Assembly: GCA_951802425.1 (NCBI GenBank)
Contig: OX637794.1
Span: forward strand, 1,240,001-1,304,000
Origin: Clavaria fumosa
Lineage: Eukaryota; Basidiomycota; Agaricomycetes; Agaricales; Clavariaceae
Direction: 5' to 3'
DNA length: 64,000 nucleotides
Shown here: in pieces, positions 12,470 through 23,218 of the stretch
Position numbering within the stretch: the first letter of the stretch is position 1
Layout: each line of letters begins with the position of its first letter
Position numbers and translations under genes: made by a program
Notes under the pieces: model-generated
Told to the model about the DNA's origin: nothing
Databases searched by the model: none
What the model saw: only the letters and a program-made list of their open reading frames with translations

Positions 12470-12533
12470 GATTGTGGTAGAGCCGTGCAGTGTGCGTCGG
12501 TGCTAAGGAAGTGAGGACGAGAGTAGCGGCTCA

Positions 12534-12540
12534 TTTTATA
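12534..12540 (-). promoter_or_regulatory. TATA box of the small secreted protein gene
   Basis: On the minus strand TATAAAA lies about 65 bp upstream of the ATG at 12469, a normal TATA-to-start spacing for a highly expressed fungal secreted protein gene. Confidence 0.5.
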
Positions 12541-12763
12541 GTTCGATGAGGGTCACATTAAGACTTGGCGTGGCCATAATCTCCTAGAATGCCTAGTTTT
12601 GGGATATTCGGCGGTCTTTCTCGAGCACTGCCTTTGCGTATAGATCGTAGCATGGAAGGTGGTTTAACCGCCGTAAATTGGTGTGGGAGTCTTACTCACT
12701 CAAGCACGTGTTGTAACTTGTTTTTCCCCGTTTGTGTCAGCTAAGAGGTCTTGGTTCGACGAT

Positions 12764-13329
12764 ATGGAATCAGCGCCAGCTATCCCTGCGTCGGCGCAAG
12801 CTGGTCCAAGCCCAGACGAAAGCGCAAAGAAGGCAGCGGAGGAGCAACTCCGTCGCGAGATTCTCGCATCTCTTCTTGACACAGCCGCACGCGAAAGACG
12901 TAAGTTTATCATCATGGCCATCAATGGTCTGGTTATTAGAAGAAGCGCTGAACAGCCTATGCGCATTTCTTTCCCCTGACCCTTTTGTGGACCCCCTCGG
13001 TCGACTTAGTGGCACGCATTGCATTGGTGAGCCGAGAGAGAGCACGCGAGATCGAGGAGATCATCCTGCGGGGCGCACGCTCAGGCCAAATTCGTGGTCA
13101 AGTCACCGAGAGCCAGCTCATTTCGCTCCTGGAGCAGGCAAGTCGTTTATATTCAGATTACCTTGGAAACGAGTGCTGAAGACGTCTCTCTGCCAGACAA
13201 CCGAACAAGCGCCGAAGGCATCAATATTAGTTGAGTTCCTGGTTTTTCGCATTTACTTTGGGGCTGATTGTTGTCCCTACGACACAGTATCAGCGAAGAA
13301 AAGATCCGGACGACAATTTGGACTTCTAA
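12764..13329 (+). CDS. PDCD5 / TFAR19 family DNA-binding protein
   Basis: Exons 12764-12899, 13010-13137, 13197-13229 and 13288-13329 give 112 residues in frame. The conserved PDCD5 core is visible: EEQLRREILASLLDTAARER, then ARIALVSRERAREIEEIILR, GQIRGQVTESQLISLLEQ, and the C-terminal YQRRKDPDDNLDF. The family is a three-helix bundle found from archaea to man, binding DNA and, in animals, acting in apoptosis and tubulin folding control. Length is normal (about 110-130). The second intron (13138-13196) starts with GCAAGT, a GC-AG intron that keeps phase 0. The start at 12764 gives an Ala/Pro-rich leader; an upstream in-frame start is not excluded. Confidence 0.92.
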
Positions 13330-13817
13330 GCGTGAAAGTTTGATTCACAAGCCATGTATATTCTCTCAACTGAAATACCGAGCAAACAAATGTACCTGTA
13401 CCTTTCTTTTCTTCCACACGACTGGCTGTAACACGATTCCCGGCTCATCTTTCCGTTGAGTTGCTGTGCATTTGCCAAGGCAGCCAAGAACGACACAGCC
13501 GTATTGCCATCACGTGCATTAAGGATTTCTACAAGACCCGTGTGAGAAGTGGAGGGGGAGGAACGGATGCGAGGCCATCGTGCAGGGTGCAATGCGGCAC
13601 GTATCATGCTATGCCATGTAGGATTGCACAGGTGCAAGAAGCGTCGCAAGCTGGTTCCGGCTTTTCTTAGCCTGTCGCAACGTTGACCGGTCAACCTTTA
13701 CTCGTGAAGAATATTGTAGAAGGATAGTTTAGCAGGAGAACCTCAATATTCTGAGCGGAGCACGTACAAATTGTGCATTCGTTTACTGTGAACAATGCGA
13801 GTATACATAAATCGAAA
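13330..13817. other. Intergenic, convergent gene ends
   Basis: This is the spacer between the PDCD5 stop and the VIT/VWA stop, which converge. Only short frames are open and no domain is visible; it presumably carries the two 3' UTRs. Confidence 0.6.
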
Positions 13818-16655
13818 TCACGGTTTAAGACCACCAATCACTTCAGTGGCCTTCGTTTCCAGCCAAGCAATATCTGAAGGTCCAACTAAACGAGCCATCC
13901 ACGCCCTCGCCTTTTCAACGACCAGCTCCCACATCTCTTTCTCCCCTTGGCACGTGCCTTCGAACATCGCAACAGCCAACGCAGTAGCCCATAGTTTCTT
14001 CTTGTCATCCCATAGTTTCTTCTTGTTGTTCACAGCGTATTTCGAAGGGTTGAATTCGGCCGCTTTCGTTTCCAGATCGGGGAGGGAGGCACCAAGCGCG
14101 GCAGCGAGCGCAGAGGTCAGCGGGAAAGATCCTTCAAATGTTTGCAGAGCGATCAACGCTTTCGCCTTGTCGCGTTGGGTTGCCCCTTGCGCAGGTGCCG
14201 CGCCCATGGACAGACCGTCGAGGGAGAGGCTGAAACCCATTTCCTCGTCATCTTCCTCGGCAGCCAACGTGGTACATTTCATAGCCTCCAAGGTTGGAGC
14301 CTGCATCTTCGGGGCTGCACCGGGCGAAGGCGCCAGAACGGCCGACTGCGCCCGAGCGGCCGGCATCCCCTTGCCGAATAACATACTCATTGGCAGGAAT
14401 GAGCTAAGCTTCTTAGCAGAAGCCGGCGCGGGTGGTGGTGGAGGTATGGGCATGCGGCGGCTCCCCACACCTCCCCGTCTTCGGGGTGCCCCTGAGACCA
14501 TAGGTGGACCTCCTGGGGCAGAATCGGCTAAATGGGCCAGAGCGATGATGTCTGCGTCTCCAGAACCCTCGACAAGTTCGTAGTCACCATCGCCTACCTC
14601 AGTCACGGACTCCACCTCAGCGGCAGCGGAAGCGTCGGCAGCAGCCTCTGTCCTCTTCGTCTCGACCTTCTTCTTTTCAACGGCAACGATGCTGGTCCAC
14701 TTGCTCGCCAGGCCGTACCTGACGCCCACGCGTATCCCCTCGCGGTCGACCCAATCCCCAAACGTCCCCTCGTTCTTCACTCGGTCCACACCATACTTGC
14801 CGCTATGCAGATAGCTTGTGCCCTCCTCCAACTCCTGCAAGACCTTCCGTGCCGCGAGTTGGTGGATAGCTTCACCCTTGTCTTGCAAAGCTTGGACAGG
14901 GATCTCGAGCTCGAGCTGGTCGCCGGAGGGAGTTGTTCCGCGCAGCCAGACGGAGGAAGGCGCGCGAACATCGCCAGACATGATGGCGTACGCGGTAGAG
15001 CGGGAGAACGGGAAGAGAGGCGGCAGTTTATAGGGAGCTTGAATTACGCTGGGAACAGCGAACGCAGGCAAGTGGGCGAAGCGATCTCCACGATTCTTGT
15101 CACCGGACAATGGGGCGTCCGTCTGGGCTTTTGTGTCGAATAAGTTGATTTTCTTCGGCGCGACTGGCGGCGGCGATGGGGCCGTCTTTTGGGCCTGCAA
15201 CTCGCTCGGCTTGCCCTCCCACTCCAACCGATAATCTTTGATATGCACACTGAGAGCGCCTCGAAGCATCCGCACGACCTTGCCCTCGATGCCTTCCTTC
15301 TCATCGGAAACGATTTGCGCGAACCCTCTCCCCACCCTCGCCATGCCCTCCACGAGAGAATGGCTCACATCCCGGCCGATACCTAGACTGAAGAGGCGCA
15401 CGCCTCCGGACGCGGTCTCCTGCTCGATATATTTGAACAGCTCGTCCGTGTTCCATACCTCTCCGTCTGTCAGCACCATGATGTCGAGCGGGAGATCCTT
15501 GTAGCGCTGTGAGACAGTTGCCTTGATGGGTGGAAGAATCTCGGTGCCGCCTAAATCAGCCGCCATGCTTTCAACGTGTTTCTGGGCTTGGCCAAGCGTG
15601 GATTCCGAGTATGATTGAGACTTTTTCCACAGGAATGAGTGGTTTGAGCCAAACGAACAGATGTTGAACTTAACCCCAAGGGGGAGAGACTTTAGAAAAA
15701 CGGCGAGAGAGGATCGGAGGGCATTCATTCGGTCTTCCATGCTACCGGACCGGTCGACGACGAATACGATCTCGGGTTGGGGACCGGATGGGAGCGTGAA
15801 TTTGGGGACTAGGGTGACCATCAATGCCTTCGAGTCTGGGATGGTGGGATGAGTCTCCAGGAGCGCTCGCGGAGACGAAAGATCTGCGCATTTCACCAGA
15901 AGGACGAAGTCGGCTCCGAGCTCGGTAGAGGTTTGAGTGAGGGTGGTGAGGGCAAGCTTTGGATTGTAGGCGTCGTCAGGGACATTCTCCACGCAGCCGC
16001 CGAGATGGACGGCAATGTTGTGCGACGGCGACTGGACGGAGCGAATGACACTTGGCATGACTACTTGAACGGAGATCTTCATGCCACCCTTGCCCTGTGC
16101 TCCCGACACGGGCTGGCCGTCCCAGGAGGTGGTGATCCCGCTGGGCGCATCCCCGTATCGCGGTGCGATACTTGTAGGAATAGTGAACCGGAGGCCGTCA
16201 ACCTCGGCATCGTGCTTGAGCTCCATGATATACGCGATCTCGACCCTCACCGTAGCTCCTGCAGGGATGTTCCCGATGGATGTGCTAAAGACGTCGGGGG
16301 TGTGGCGCTCGAGCAGGCCTGCGGTCTCGCCGCGTTCAACGGCTTCCTTGTATTCCCGCTTCGCCTCTTCCTTCTCCTTTACGATGCCCTCGATGAGACG
16401 ATCGCCTACAAAGCACCGGAAGGAGACGACAGCGCAGGATTCATAGAGCGGAAAAGTGTATTTGGCTCTCGCGATAGCGCTGTTTTTGGACGGATTGACG
16501 AACGTCTGGGTAAGCCGGGTGCGGGATGCCGTGTCGCATATCTGAGCCTCTGTGGAGAGGGATACTTGGGGAAGCCAAGACGGTGTGTAGACCGTGATGT
16601 GTGTTGGGATGTAGTAGATGCCACAAAGGCGAGGAACGTCGTAGTACCGAGCCAT
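13818..16655 (-). CDS. VIT and von Willebrand factor A domain protein
   Basis: One uninterrupted exon of 945 codons, unusual beside its intron-rich neighbours. Residues about 10-160 form a VIT domain (LTQTFVNPSKNSAIARAKYTFPLY, AVVSFRC, GNIPAGATVRVEIAYI). Residues about 290-460 form a VWA domain with the metal-ion-dependent adhesion motif DRSGS at the start of the first strand and MVLTDGE later. The region after about 640 is Ala/Pro-rich, followed by a C-terminal helical segment (SLPDLETKAAEFNPSKYA) as in VWA5A/PARP4-like and fungal VIT-VWA proteins. Cytosolic by lack of signal peptide. Function in fungi is unknown; metal-dependent protein binding is inferred. A short duplicated KKKLW segment lies near the C-terminus (about 13996-14032). 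Confidence 0.9.
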   Translation of the reverse strand: MARYYDVPRLCGIYYIPTHITVYTPSWLPQVSLSTEAQICDTASRTRLTQTFVNPSKNSAIARAKYTFPLYESCAVVSFRCFVGDRLIEGIVKEKEEAKREYKEAVERGETAGLLERHTPDVFSTSIGNIPAGATVRVEIAYIMELKHDAEVDGLRFTIPTSIAPRYGDAPSGITTSWDGQPVSGAQGKGGMKISVQVVMPSVIRSVQSPSHNIAVHLGGCVENVPDDAYNPKLALTTLTQTSTELGADFVLLVKCADLSSPRALLETHPTIPDSKALMVTLVPKFTLPSGPQPEIVFVVDRSGSMEDRMNALRSSLAVFLKSLPLGVKFNICSFGSNHSFLWKKSQSYSESTLGQAQKHVESMAADLGGTEILPPIKATVSQRYKDLPLDIMVLTDGEVWNTDELFKYIEQETASGGVRLFSLGIGRDVSHSLVEGMARVGRGFAQIVSDEKEGIEGKVVRMLRGALSVHIKDYRLEWEGKPSELQAQKTAPSPPPVAPKKINLFDTKAQTDAPLSGDKNRGDRFAHLPAFAVPSVIQAPYKLPPLFPFSRSTAYAIMSGDVRAPSSVWLRGTTPSGDQLELEIPVQALQDKGEAIHQLAARKVLQELEEGTSYLHSGKYGVDRVKNEGTFGDWVDREGIRVGVRYGLASKWTSIVAVEKKKVETKRTEAAADASAAAEVESVTEVGDGDYELVEGSGDADIIALAHLADSAPGGPPMVSGAPRRRGGVGSRRMPIPPPPPAPASAKKLSSFLPMSMLFGKGMPAARAQSAVLAPSPGAAPKMQAPTLEAMKCTTLAAEEDDEEMGFSLSLDGLSMGAAPAQGATQRDKAKALIALQTFEGSFPLTSALAAALGASLPDLETKAAEFNPSKYAVNNKKKLWDDKKKLWATALAVAMFEGTCQGEKEMWELVVEKARAWMARLVGPSDIAWLETKATEVIGGLKP

Positions 16656-18470
16656 GGTGGTGGTGGTTTAGAAGTGAGCACGACTAAGACCCTGTGAGCA
16701 GCACCCTTTTGTATTGTACCTGTCCTGTGCGTCTCGTGTGCAACAGCAGAGCCTTGGCACTTTTACCCCTGTTATGTGGCGCTGACTCGTCACCATCTTC
16801 CAAGGCTGTGGTGCGCGTCGCGTCCGAGGCCTGTCAAGTTCTCAGATTGCGGGATTGGCTGCGATGCCAAGAGGGGCTCTGTCCTCACCGACTCAGACTC
16901 GTAAACGGAGCCGGCGCGTCAACGCCAGTTGAGCCCATCATCGGACAGCCACAGCCGCTTAGACACCTCGCTGCGCGCTAGATTCCTGGTTTACGATCCA
17001 AGCCAAAAAGCGTAGGTTTTACTGCATATTTAGCGAAACAATTGTATGACTAGTATCAGGGCTTGACTTGACAACTTGGCAAACACACAGCTTTAACACA
17101 GGTGCCTTCGTGAATGAAAGGCCGGCTTCGCAATGTCATTGGAACACGGAAATGCCTGAAGATTTTGAGGCGAGTGTTGAACTCATCATGTCGACGGTCT
17201 CGTCTTGTTCTCAGACCTCGTCCAGCGATGGGGCAGCGCGGTTCTCCTCCCATTTCCGCAAATCGAAGCCGCTACTACAATAAAATATATGAAGGCAGGT
17301 AATAATGACATGTCTCAAGAGGGAAGAACGTTCACGCCATCGAGTACACCGTGACGGCGCGTACCGTGGCCTCTCCACCACCGGCGACGCAGTCACCGAC
17401 GCAGTCACCACAGACGACGACGCCGACAATACAAAGACACCCAGCTCCACCCCAACCCCAACGATCGCCCCAACCCGTCTCCTCCGCCGTCGTCGTCACC
17501 GTGCTGTGCCATCGCTCCCCCACTTGCCCCCTGCGACTGCGCCAACATCAGTTTCAACGGGCTCAGTCTTCACCAACAACAATACCGACCACGACCCCAC
17601 CCCATGGCCACGCCTCCGTTCCCGCCAGTCCCACCACACACGTCAACACCTCCCTACCCCGCACGTCCACAAACCCCGTCTGCAGCTTCACCTCCCCACT
17701 CACATACCGCTGATTCATCACAAATGGCACCCCGACCGGGTCATTCTGCCCAGGCGCACGCGACGGCCCCGAATGTGTCTATAGATTGTTTTCTTGTTTT
17801 TATCACCGTCCCTCAGCGACAAATGCTCTTGAATATTGACACGATGTTGGATGTCAGGACTGGTAATGTTTGCATGCCAGCAAACAGACAGTAGGGACAG
17901 GCTTGGACACACTTACGAAGAAAGAAGAAGCCAGAATTGGGAAATGCATTGCATGCAGGTGATGGGGCTAGGAGCGGGCGTTGGTGCATGGTACGGGTGA
18001 CAGTTGCAGTAAGCAGAGGTCATCTCCTTCAGTGACAGCAATAAGCTGAAGGAACGAACGTGAGTGGCTCGAGTTGGAACGGGATCAGTCATGCGCACTG
18101 ATTTTTTCATCGAGTTGATCTTGACAGGATCAGCGTCTGGGGTCAGGGCTAAGATCATAGGAATGTTAAAGCTTGATGGAATGACTGGAAGCGAGCACTA
18201 CGTGCAATGCAATAGACTTGTAGCCAACAGGCGGCATGGGTGGTGTGGATGTCGCCACCCCCTCGCCCTGCTACCATAGCTGCTGCCGCCCCACTCAATG
18301 GCCCAAGTTCCTGCCGTCGGTCTGTGAACGCGGTGGGGGGCTTGGGCCATTGCAGAGGCGTGGTGGAGATGCCACAGGCAGTGTTGGTACAGGCGGTATG
18401 GGCGAGGTGCATGAAGCACCAGTCAATGTGGGTGGCATGCGTAGGTATGTGCAGGCGGCATGAGCGGGCA
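16656..18470. other. Intergenic with dispersed repeat and P/T-rich frame
   Basis: Holds a dispersed repeat (16701-17105, listed separately) and a CpG-rich stretch at about 17340-17780 in which two plus-strand frames are open (17305-17784 and 17351-17713). Both translate to Pro/Thr/His-rich low-complexity sequence. One could be the linker of a degraded secreted protein, but there is no signal peptide, domain or clear intron structure, so I do not call a gene. The remainder shows nothing recognisable up to the right arm of the inverted duplication. Confidence 0.45.
16701..17105 (+). repeat. Dispersed repeat, CpG-intact copy
   Basis: Shares a collinear run of motifs with 46577-47060: TTTTACCCCTGTT, AGGCTGTGG, GTTCTCAGATT, ATCAGGGCTTGACTTGACAA and CACAGCTTTA. 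This copy keeps many CpG sites where the other has TpG or CpA. Nature unknown (non-autonomous element or old gene fragment). Confidence 0.7.
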
Positions 18471-19693
18471 CCATGGAGTGTCACAAATGTGACATCTCCC
18501 ACTGCGAGCCTTTCAAGAACGAGTACTGGACGCCCCGGTTGCAGAGATTACTCAACGACAGGTCTATGTCTGGGCACCTATTGATCATGGCAAAGATATG
18601 GTCCTCTTTAGCACTTTGCTTTGGACCAAAGCGCGGCTAATATCATGCGTTGCTTCTCGCTCATTGCGACGGGGTTGTGAATGTTCTTGTTCCACAAGCG
18701 GGCACGACACACTTGATTGCTGGTAATAGGGTCGCAGAAGGGGCGGGTGGATGTGCGCCAACGCTCGCGCAGTTATGCGTAAACCGAGGCGACATTGTAG
18801 CGTGGAGCCGCATTGTCAATGTGACAGTGATCCGAGGAGCCCGTGCCTCGAGCCTAACTCCTCGAAGAGAGCCGATGCGTTGCTGACAGACATATCCATG
18901 AGTGTGGGCTACGGGAGTTGCGCTGTTATCGAGTCAAGCTAATTCTCAACCTTGAGCTACTGGAGTTACGGATATGGTCAGGGTCGCTGATGGTAGATGA
19001 ATGAGATCGATAACAAGAAATGATCCGAAAGTCGCCGTCAGCGTTAAAAAGAGCATCTCAGGGAATAGAACAGCCAGGGCAGAGGAAGGCCCATGTAAGG
19101 AAGGTGCACCTGTAACTGCACAAGCTGCTTGACAGCAAGTGTCACGATTCCTGTGAAGATCGGTGACTGAGCACCTAGTCCATGCTAAGAGTGGGCGCAA
19201 TTGAAGGTAGGAACAGTCCAGGCTTCTCATTCAAATCCAACCCGGAGGTGGAAGGAGGCAGCGCGACCCCGACACGCGTGGACACAGATGGAGTGGAGAG
19301 TGTTTGTGATGCCTCCGCATCACCAAAGGCTGCCAAACCCGACCACGGGCCTGTGCGGCGTGGGCATTGCGGACAGTGGGGCAGAGCGTGAGGGAGTGAG
19401 AAGGGCCAGCGTCGGAGCCTCGCCCGAAGTCGGTGTCTCACCAGGAGGTCCCATGGGAGGAGGTTGGTTCGAGACCCAAGGAGGCGCCCTGAGAGATGAG
19501 TAGGAAGCGCCAGGAGGAGGCTCAAAGGAGGCGCGAATAGTCCCCCCAAGCGGTTTCCTTCGAACAAGAGGAGGCGGACGAGGATCACGGCCATTGCTGT
19601 AAATGAGCACGTGACATACAGCAAGGGCAACTGCACAGCAGACGAGCGCTGATTGGCATCGATAACACCCTCCTCTTCACCGTTGGCCATATC

Positions 19694-22508
19694 ATGAGTC
19701 AAGACTTCAGTTTCGCAACAATCAGTGAGTAGCCTGCATGGTCTCGTGCCGCATGATATTGATTCTTCTCTCTAGATACGTCCAGTGCAACTGGTCGCGG
19801 CGGCGATGTTGGTAGTCATAACCTCAGCATCGTTGATAACAGAACAATCAATACCTACATTTACAGTGAGTAGGAATGAGATCAAATACATGGGATCATT
19901 CAAGTCCGCATCTCACCTGAAACGTAGACCAGGCTGCTGCCAATGTGCCCAAACAATTACAGCCAAGGACTCCATACCGCTTGATGCCTCCGTCCAGTCC
20001 TCTCTTCACTGGGCGTGAAGGCTATCTAGACAGACTCCGAGTTCACTTCAGCATGCCGATTGAGTGCCAGAAACAATTTCTGCTATATGGAATGGGTGGT
20101 GCGGGGAAGACTCAGATTTGTTTAAAATTTGTGGAACAGAACAGGGATTTGTGAGTCTCGTCCAGTCTACCCCTGATTCTGTCAATCTCACCAGTCCTCC
20201 CAGGTTCTGGGAAGTGTTTTGGATTGATGCGACCAATAATGAGACTGCTGAGCAGAGTGTCAAAGACATTGCAGAAGTCCCTGCCGCTCGGTCATGCGCA
20301 GTCCAAAGCTCTGTGGAGTCTGTGCTCCTGTGGCTGTCTTACACTGCCAAGGAGAACTGGATACTTGTATTTGACAATGCAAGTGATCTTGACATGCTCT
20401 CCAAGTTCACTCCCAGAGGCAGTCATGGAAACTTGTTGATCACAAGCAGAAATCCAGATGTGCGCCGCACTGTGCGCCCTCAGGCATGGGAGGAGGTTGA
20501 GAAGATGGAAGAGCAGGAAGCAATATCTTTACTGTTGAAGGCTGCATGCCTTGATGAATTTGCTGAATCATTGAGGAACACCTCTCAGCCTGTTGTGGCT
20601 GAATTATGCTGTTTGCCTTTGGCAGTTGACCAAGCTGGAGCATATATTGCTTCTGGTCTCTGTGAACTTGGTGAATACCTTGGGAGATATCAGCAACATC
20701 ACCATGATCTGCTAGCACATCCATCATTCAGGGGAGCATCAAACTATGGACAGGCAGTGTATGGGACATGGGACCTGTCATTCCAAGCCATAGCAGCCAG
20801 AGCTGCAGGACAAGAAAACAGCAAGAATCTCCAGGCTGCCAAGAGTGCCATCCTCCTGCTACAAATATTTTCTTCACTTCATCATGAAAGTATATCAGAA
20901 GAGATATTCCAAAGAGCAGCAGTCAATTCAGTGACTGATAGGAGAGCCAAAGAAGTCAAGCTGTTCCAGAGGGTCGTCGCCTCTATATCCAGGGGCAGAA
21001 AGCAAAGGAGACATGTATCAGAAGCATTTTCAAATTTTCATGCTACATTGCTACAAATAAGCAAGGAAGGCAAATGGGATAATGCTTGGTTGAGGGAAGG
21101 GATTGCCATCTTGTTATCATTTTCCCTTATCAAGAGTCTGGAAGGCAATATCTACTCTATGCACCCATTGGTGCACTTGTGGAGCTGGGATAGATTGTCA
21201 AGGATGGACCAGCAGATAAGTTGTCTTATGACAAGGAGAATGCTGTGTCATTCAATCACAGAGCCAAGGACTGCTGAAGACTACAGATATTGCAAGTTAC
21301 TCATGCCACACATTTTTAAAAATGAGGGACATTGCAAAACTGTGAACATTACCACACAGATGATTGATGAAGAAAAGGGTATTCTGGAAGAGAATAATTT
21401 AGGATTGGTGTGCTTTGTGAATAGTTATTACAAGGAAGCAGCAACACATTATATGCATGCAAGGCATATGTGCAATAGGATCCTTGGGGCAAAACACCCA
21501 GACACTTTGTCAAGTATTGCCAATCTGGCAGCCACATACTGGGGTCAGGGGAAGTTGGATCAAGCAGAGAGTCTAGAAGTGCAAGTGATGGAAGTGAACA
21601 AGAGGATACTTGGGCCAGAACACCCAGACACTTTGTCAAGTATTGCCAATCTGGCAGCCACATACAGGAATCAGGGGAAGTTGGATCAAGCAGAGAGTCT
21701 ACAAGTGCAAGTGATGGAAGTGAGGAAGAGGATACTTGGGCCAGAACACCCAGCCACTTTGTCAAGTATCACCAATCTGGCAGCTACATACAGGAATCAG
21801 GGGAAGTTGGATCAAGCAGAGAGTCTAGAAGTGCAAGTGATGGAACTGAGGAAGAGGATAGTTGGGCCAGAACACCCAGACACTTTGTCAAGTATTGCCA
21901 ATCTGGCAGCCACATACAGGAATCAGGGGAAGTTGAATCAAGCAGAGAGTCTAGAAGTGCAAGTGATGGAAGTGAGGAAGAGGATACTTGGGCCAGAACA
22001 CCCAGACACTTTGAAAAGTATTGCCAATCTGGCAGCCACATACAGGAATCAGGGGAAGTTGGATCAAGCAGAGAGTCTAGAAGTGCAAGTGGTGGAAGTG
22101 AGGAAGAGGATACTTGGGGCAGAACACCCAGACACTTTGTCAAGTATCACCAATCTGGCAGCCACATACTGGAATCAAGGGAAGTTGGATCAAGCAGAGA
22201 GTCTAGCAGTGCAAGTGATGGAAGTGAGGAAGAGGATACTTGGGCCAGAACACCCAGATACTTTGTCAAGTATCACCAATCTGGCAGCCACATACTGGAA
22301 TCAGGGGAAGTTGGATCAAGCAGAGAGTCTAGAAGTGCAAGTGATGGAAGTGAGGAGGAGGATCCTTGGGCCAGAACACCCAGACACTTTGTCAAGTATC
22401 ACCAATCTGGCAGCTACATACAGGAATCAGGGGAAGTTGGATCAAGCAGAAAGTCTATGTAAGATTGGTTTGAGTGAGACCAGATATCCTCAGTCACAAG
22501 TGCATTAG
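19694..22508 (+). CDS. NB-ARC/TPR NLR-type protein (right copy, intact)
   Basis: Exons 19694-19724, 19776-19865, 19928-20150 and 20204-22508 join in frame to 882 residues; the first three introns share the GTGAGT donor with the left copy. The P-loop GMGGAGKT is at about residues 95-102, with WIDATNNETAEQ, WILVFDNASD, LLITSRN and LPLA motifs of the NB-ARC/NACHT class behind it. TPR units of 42 residues start near residue 540: seven full ones and a partial eighth that runs into the tail CKIGLSETRYPQSQVH. Family members act as ATP-switched oligomerising sensors in non-self recognition or regulated cell death; that role here is inferred. No effector domain is seen before the FTGRE box; the first 45 residues are Ser/Gly/Asn-rich. 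A Ty3/Gypsy element is inserted 152 bp past the stop. Confidence 0.87.
21477..22468 (+). repeat. Tandem 126-bp TPR-encoding repeats, about 8 units
   Basis: Seven full units and one partial unit of the same 42-residue TPR as in the left copy, with variation at the same positions. The last unit diverges at ESLCKIG into the natural C-terminus. Confidence 0.93.
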
Positions 22509-22659
22509 AACCCTGTTTATAGCAGTAGTTACACAGTTGTAGTGACAGTAGTAGGATAAATGTGGCAGAAGACAGGGTGAGGTCAGTTGACCTTAGCAAG
22601 GCTGTAAAGCCTGTGGCAATAACCAGTTGCCACAGACCTCAGGGAGCAGTGGCACCAGT

Positions 22660-23218
22660 TTTCAGTCCAAGGTCCTCACAGAAAGCGAGAGGGGAAGTAA
22701 CTCAATTTCAGTGTAAGGGACTAACACTACTACATGGGTACTATATATACTAGGGAAGGGGGCTGTGCAGCATGAGTGAGTCATGGGGAAGAAAGTGAGG
22801 CTATGTGCACTGAGTCACGAGGTATACGGGAGGTAGATTAGGGTAAATGAGATACTGGAATAGGAAGGTGGCGGGCAGGCACAGATAAGGAGCATAGACA
22901 AGAGAAATGCTTGGCGTGGGCTCAGCTGCCTGAGGGGAGACCTCAACTAGACCTAATTAGGATAGATTGATTGATGGGACCTGTCAGTTCTGCTGTTGTG
23001 GATCTGCCTCCATCATGAATTGCAAAGTGTGGGAAAGGTCGAGAAACGTGGGCATGGACATGTGACAGGCGCTTGTTGGAGCCCTGTAGGCACCGGTGCA
23101 TGGTCGCAAGTATCCCCAAGGTCGTGGGCTGTCATGTGATCCTGTACCTGCGTCTCATTGCTAGTCGCTGGTGCACTTTGGAGTTCAATGATGATGGCTT
23201 ACATAAGTGATCCTGACA
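22660..23218 (-). repeat. LTR of Ty3/Gypsy element 1 (3' LTR)
   Basis: 559 bp, highly similar to 29434-29992. It begins just downstream of the right NLR. The outer terminus has lost the TG dinucleotide (TTTTCAG instead of TGTCAG). Confidence 0.92.

Larger units (their letters stand above)
18471..22508 (+). repeat. Right arm of large inverted duplication
   Basis: Plus-strand counterpart of 120-6111. The match begins at the CCATGG-AGTGTCACAAATGTGACA block at 18471 and runs through the upstream region and NLR exons. Relative to the left arm it lacks about 150 bp near 18516 and about 115 bp near 19560, and most of the TPR units, but retains the authentic 3' end of the gene. Confidence 0.85.

Noticed and set aside
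17305..17784. Pro/Thr/His-rich frames
   Set aside because: Low complexity in GC-rich sequence, two overlapping frames equally plausible, no signal peptide or domain.
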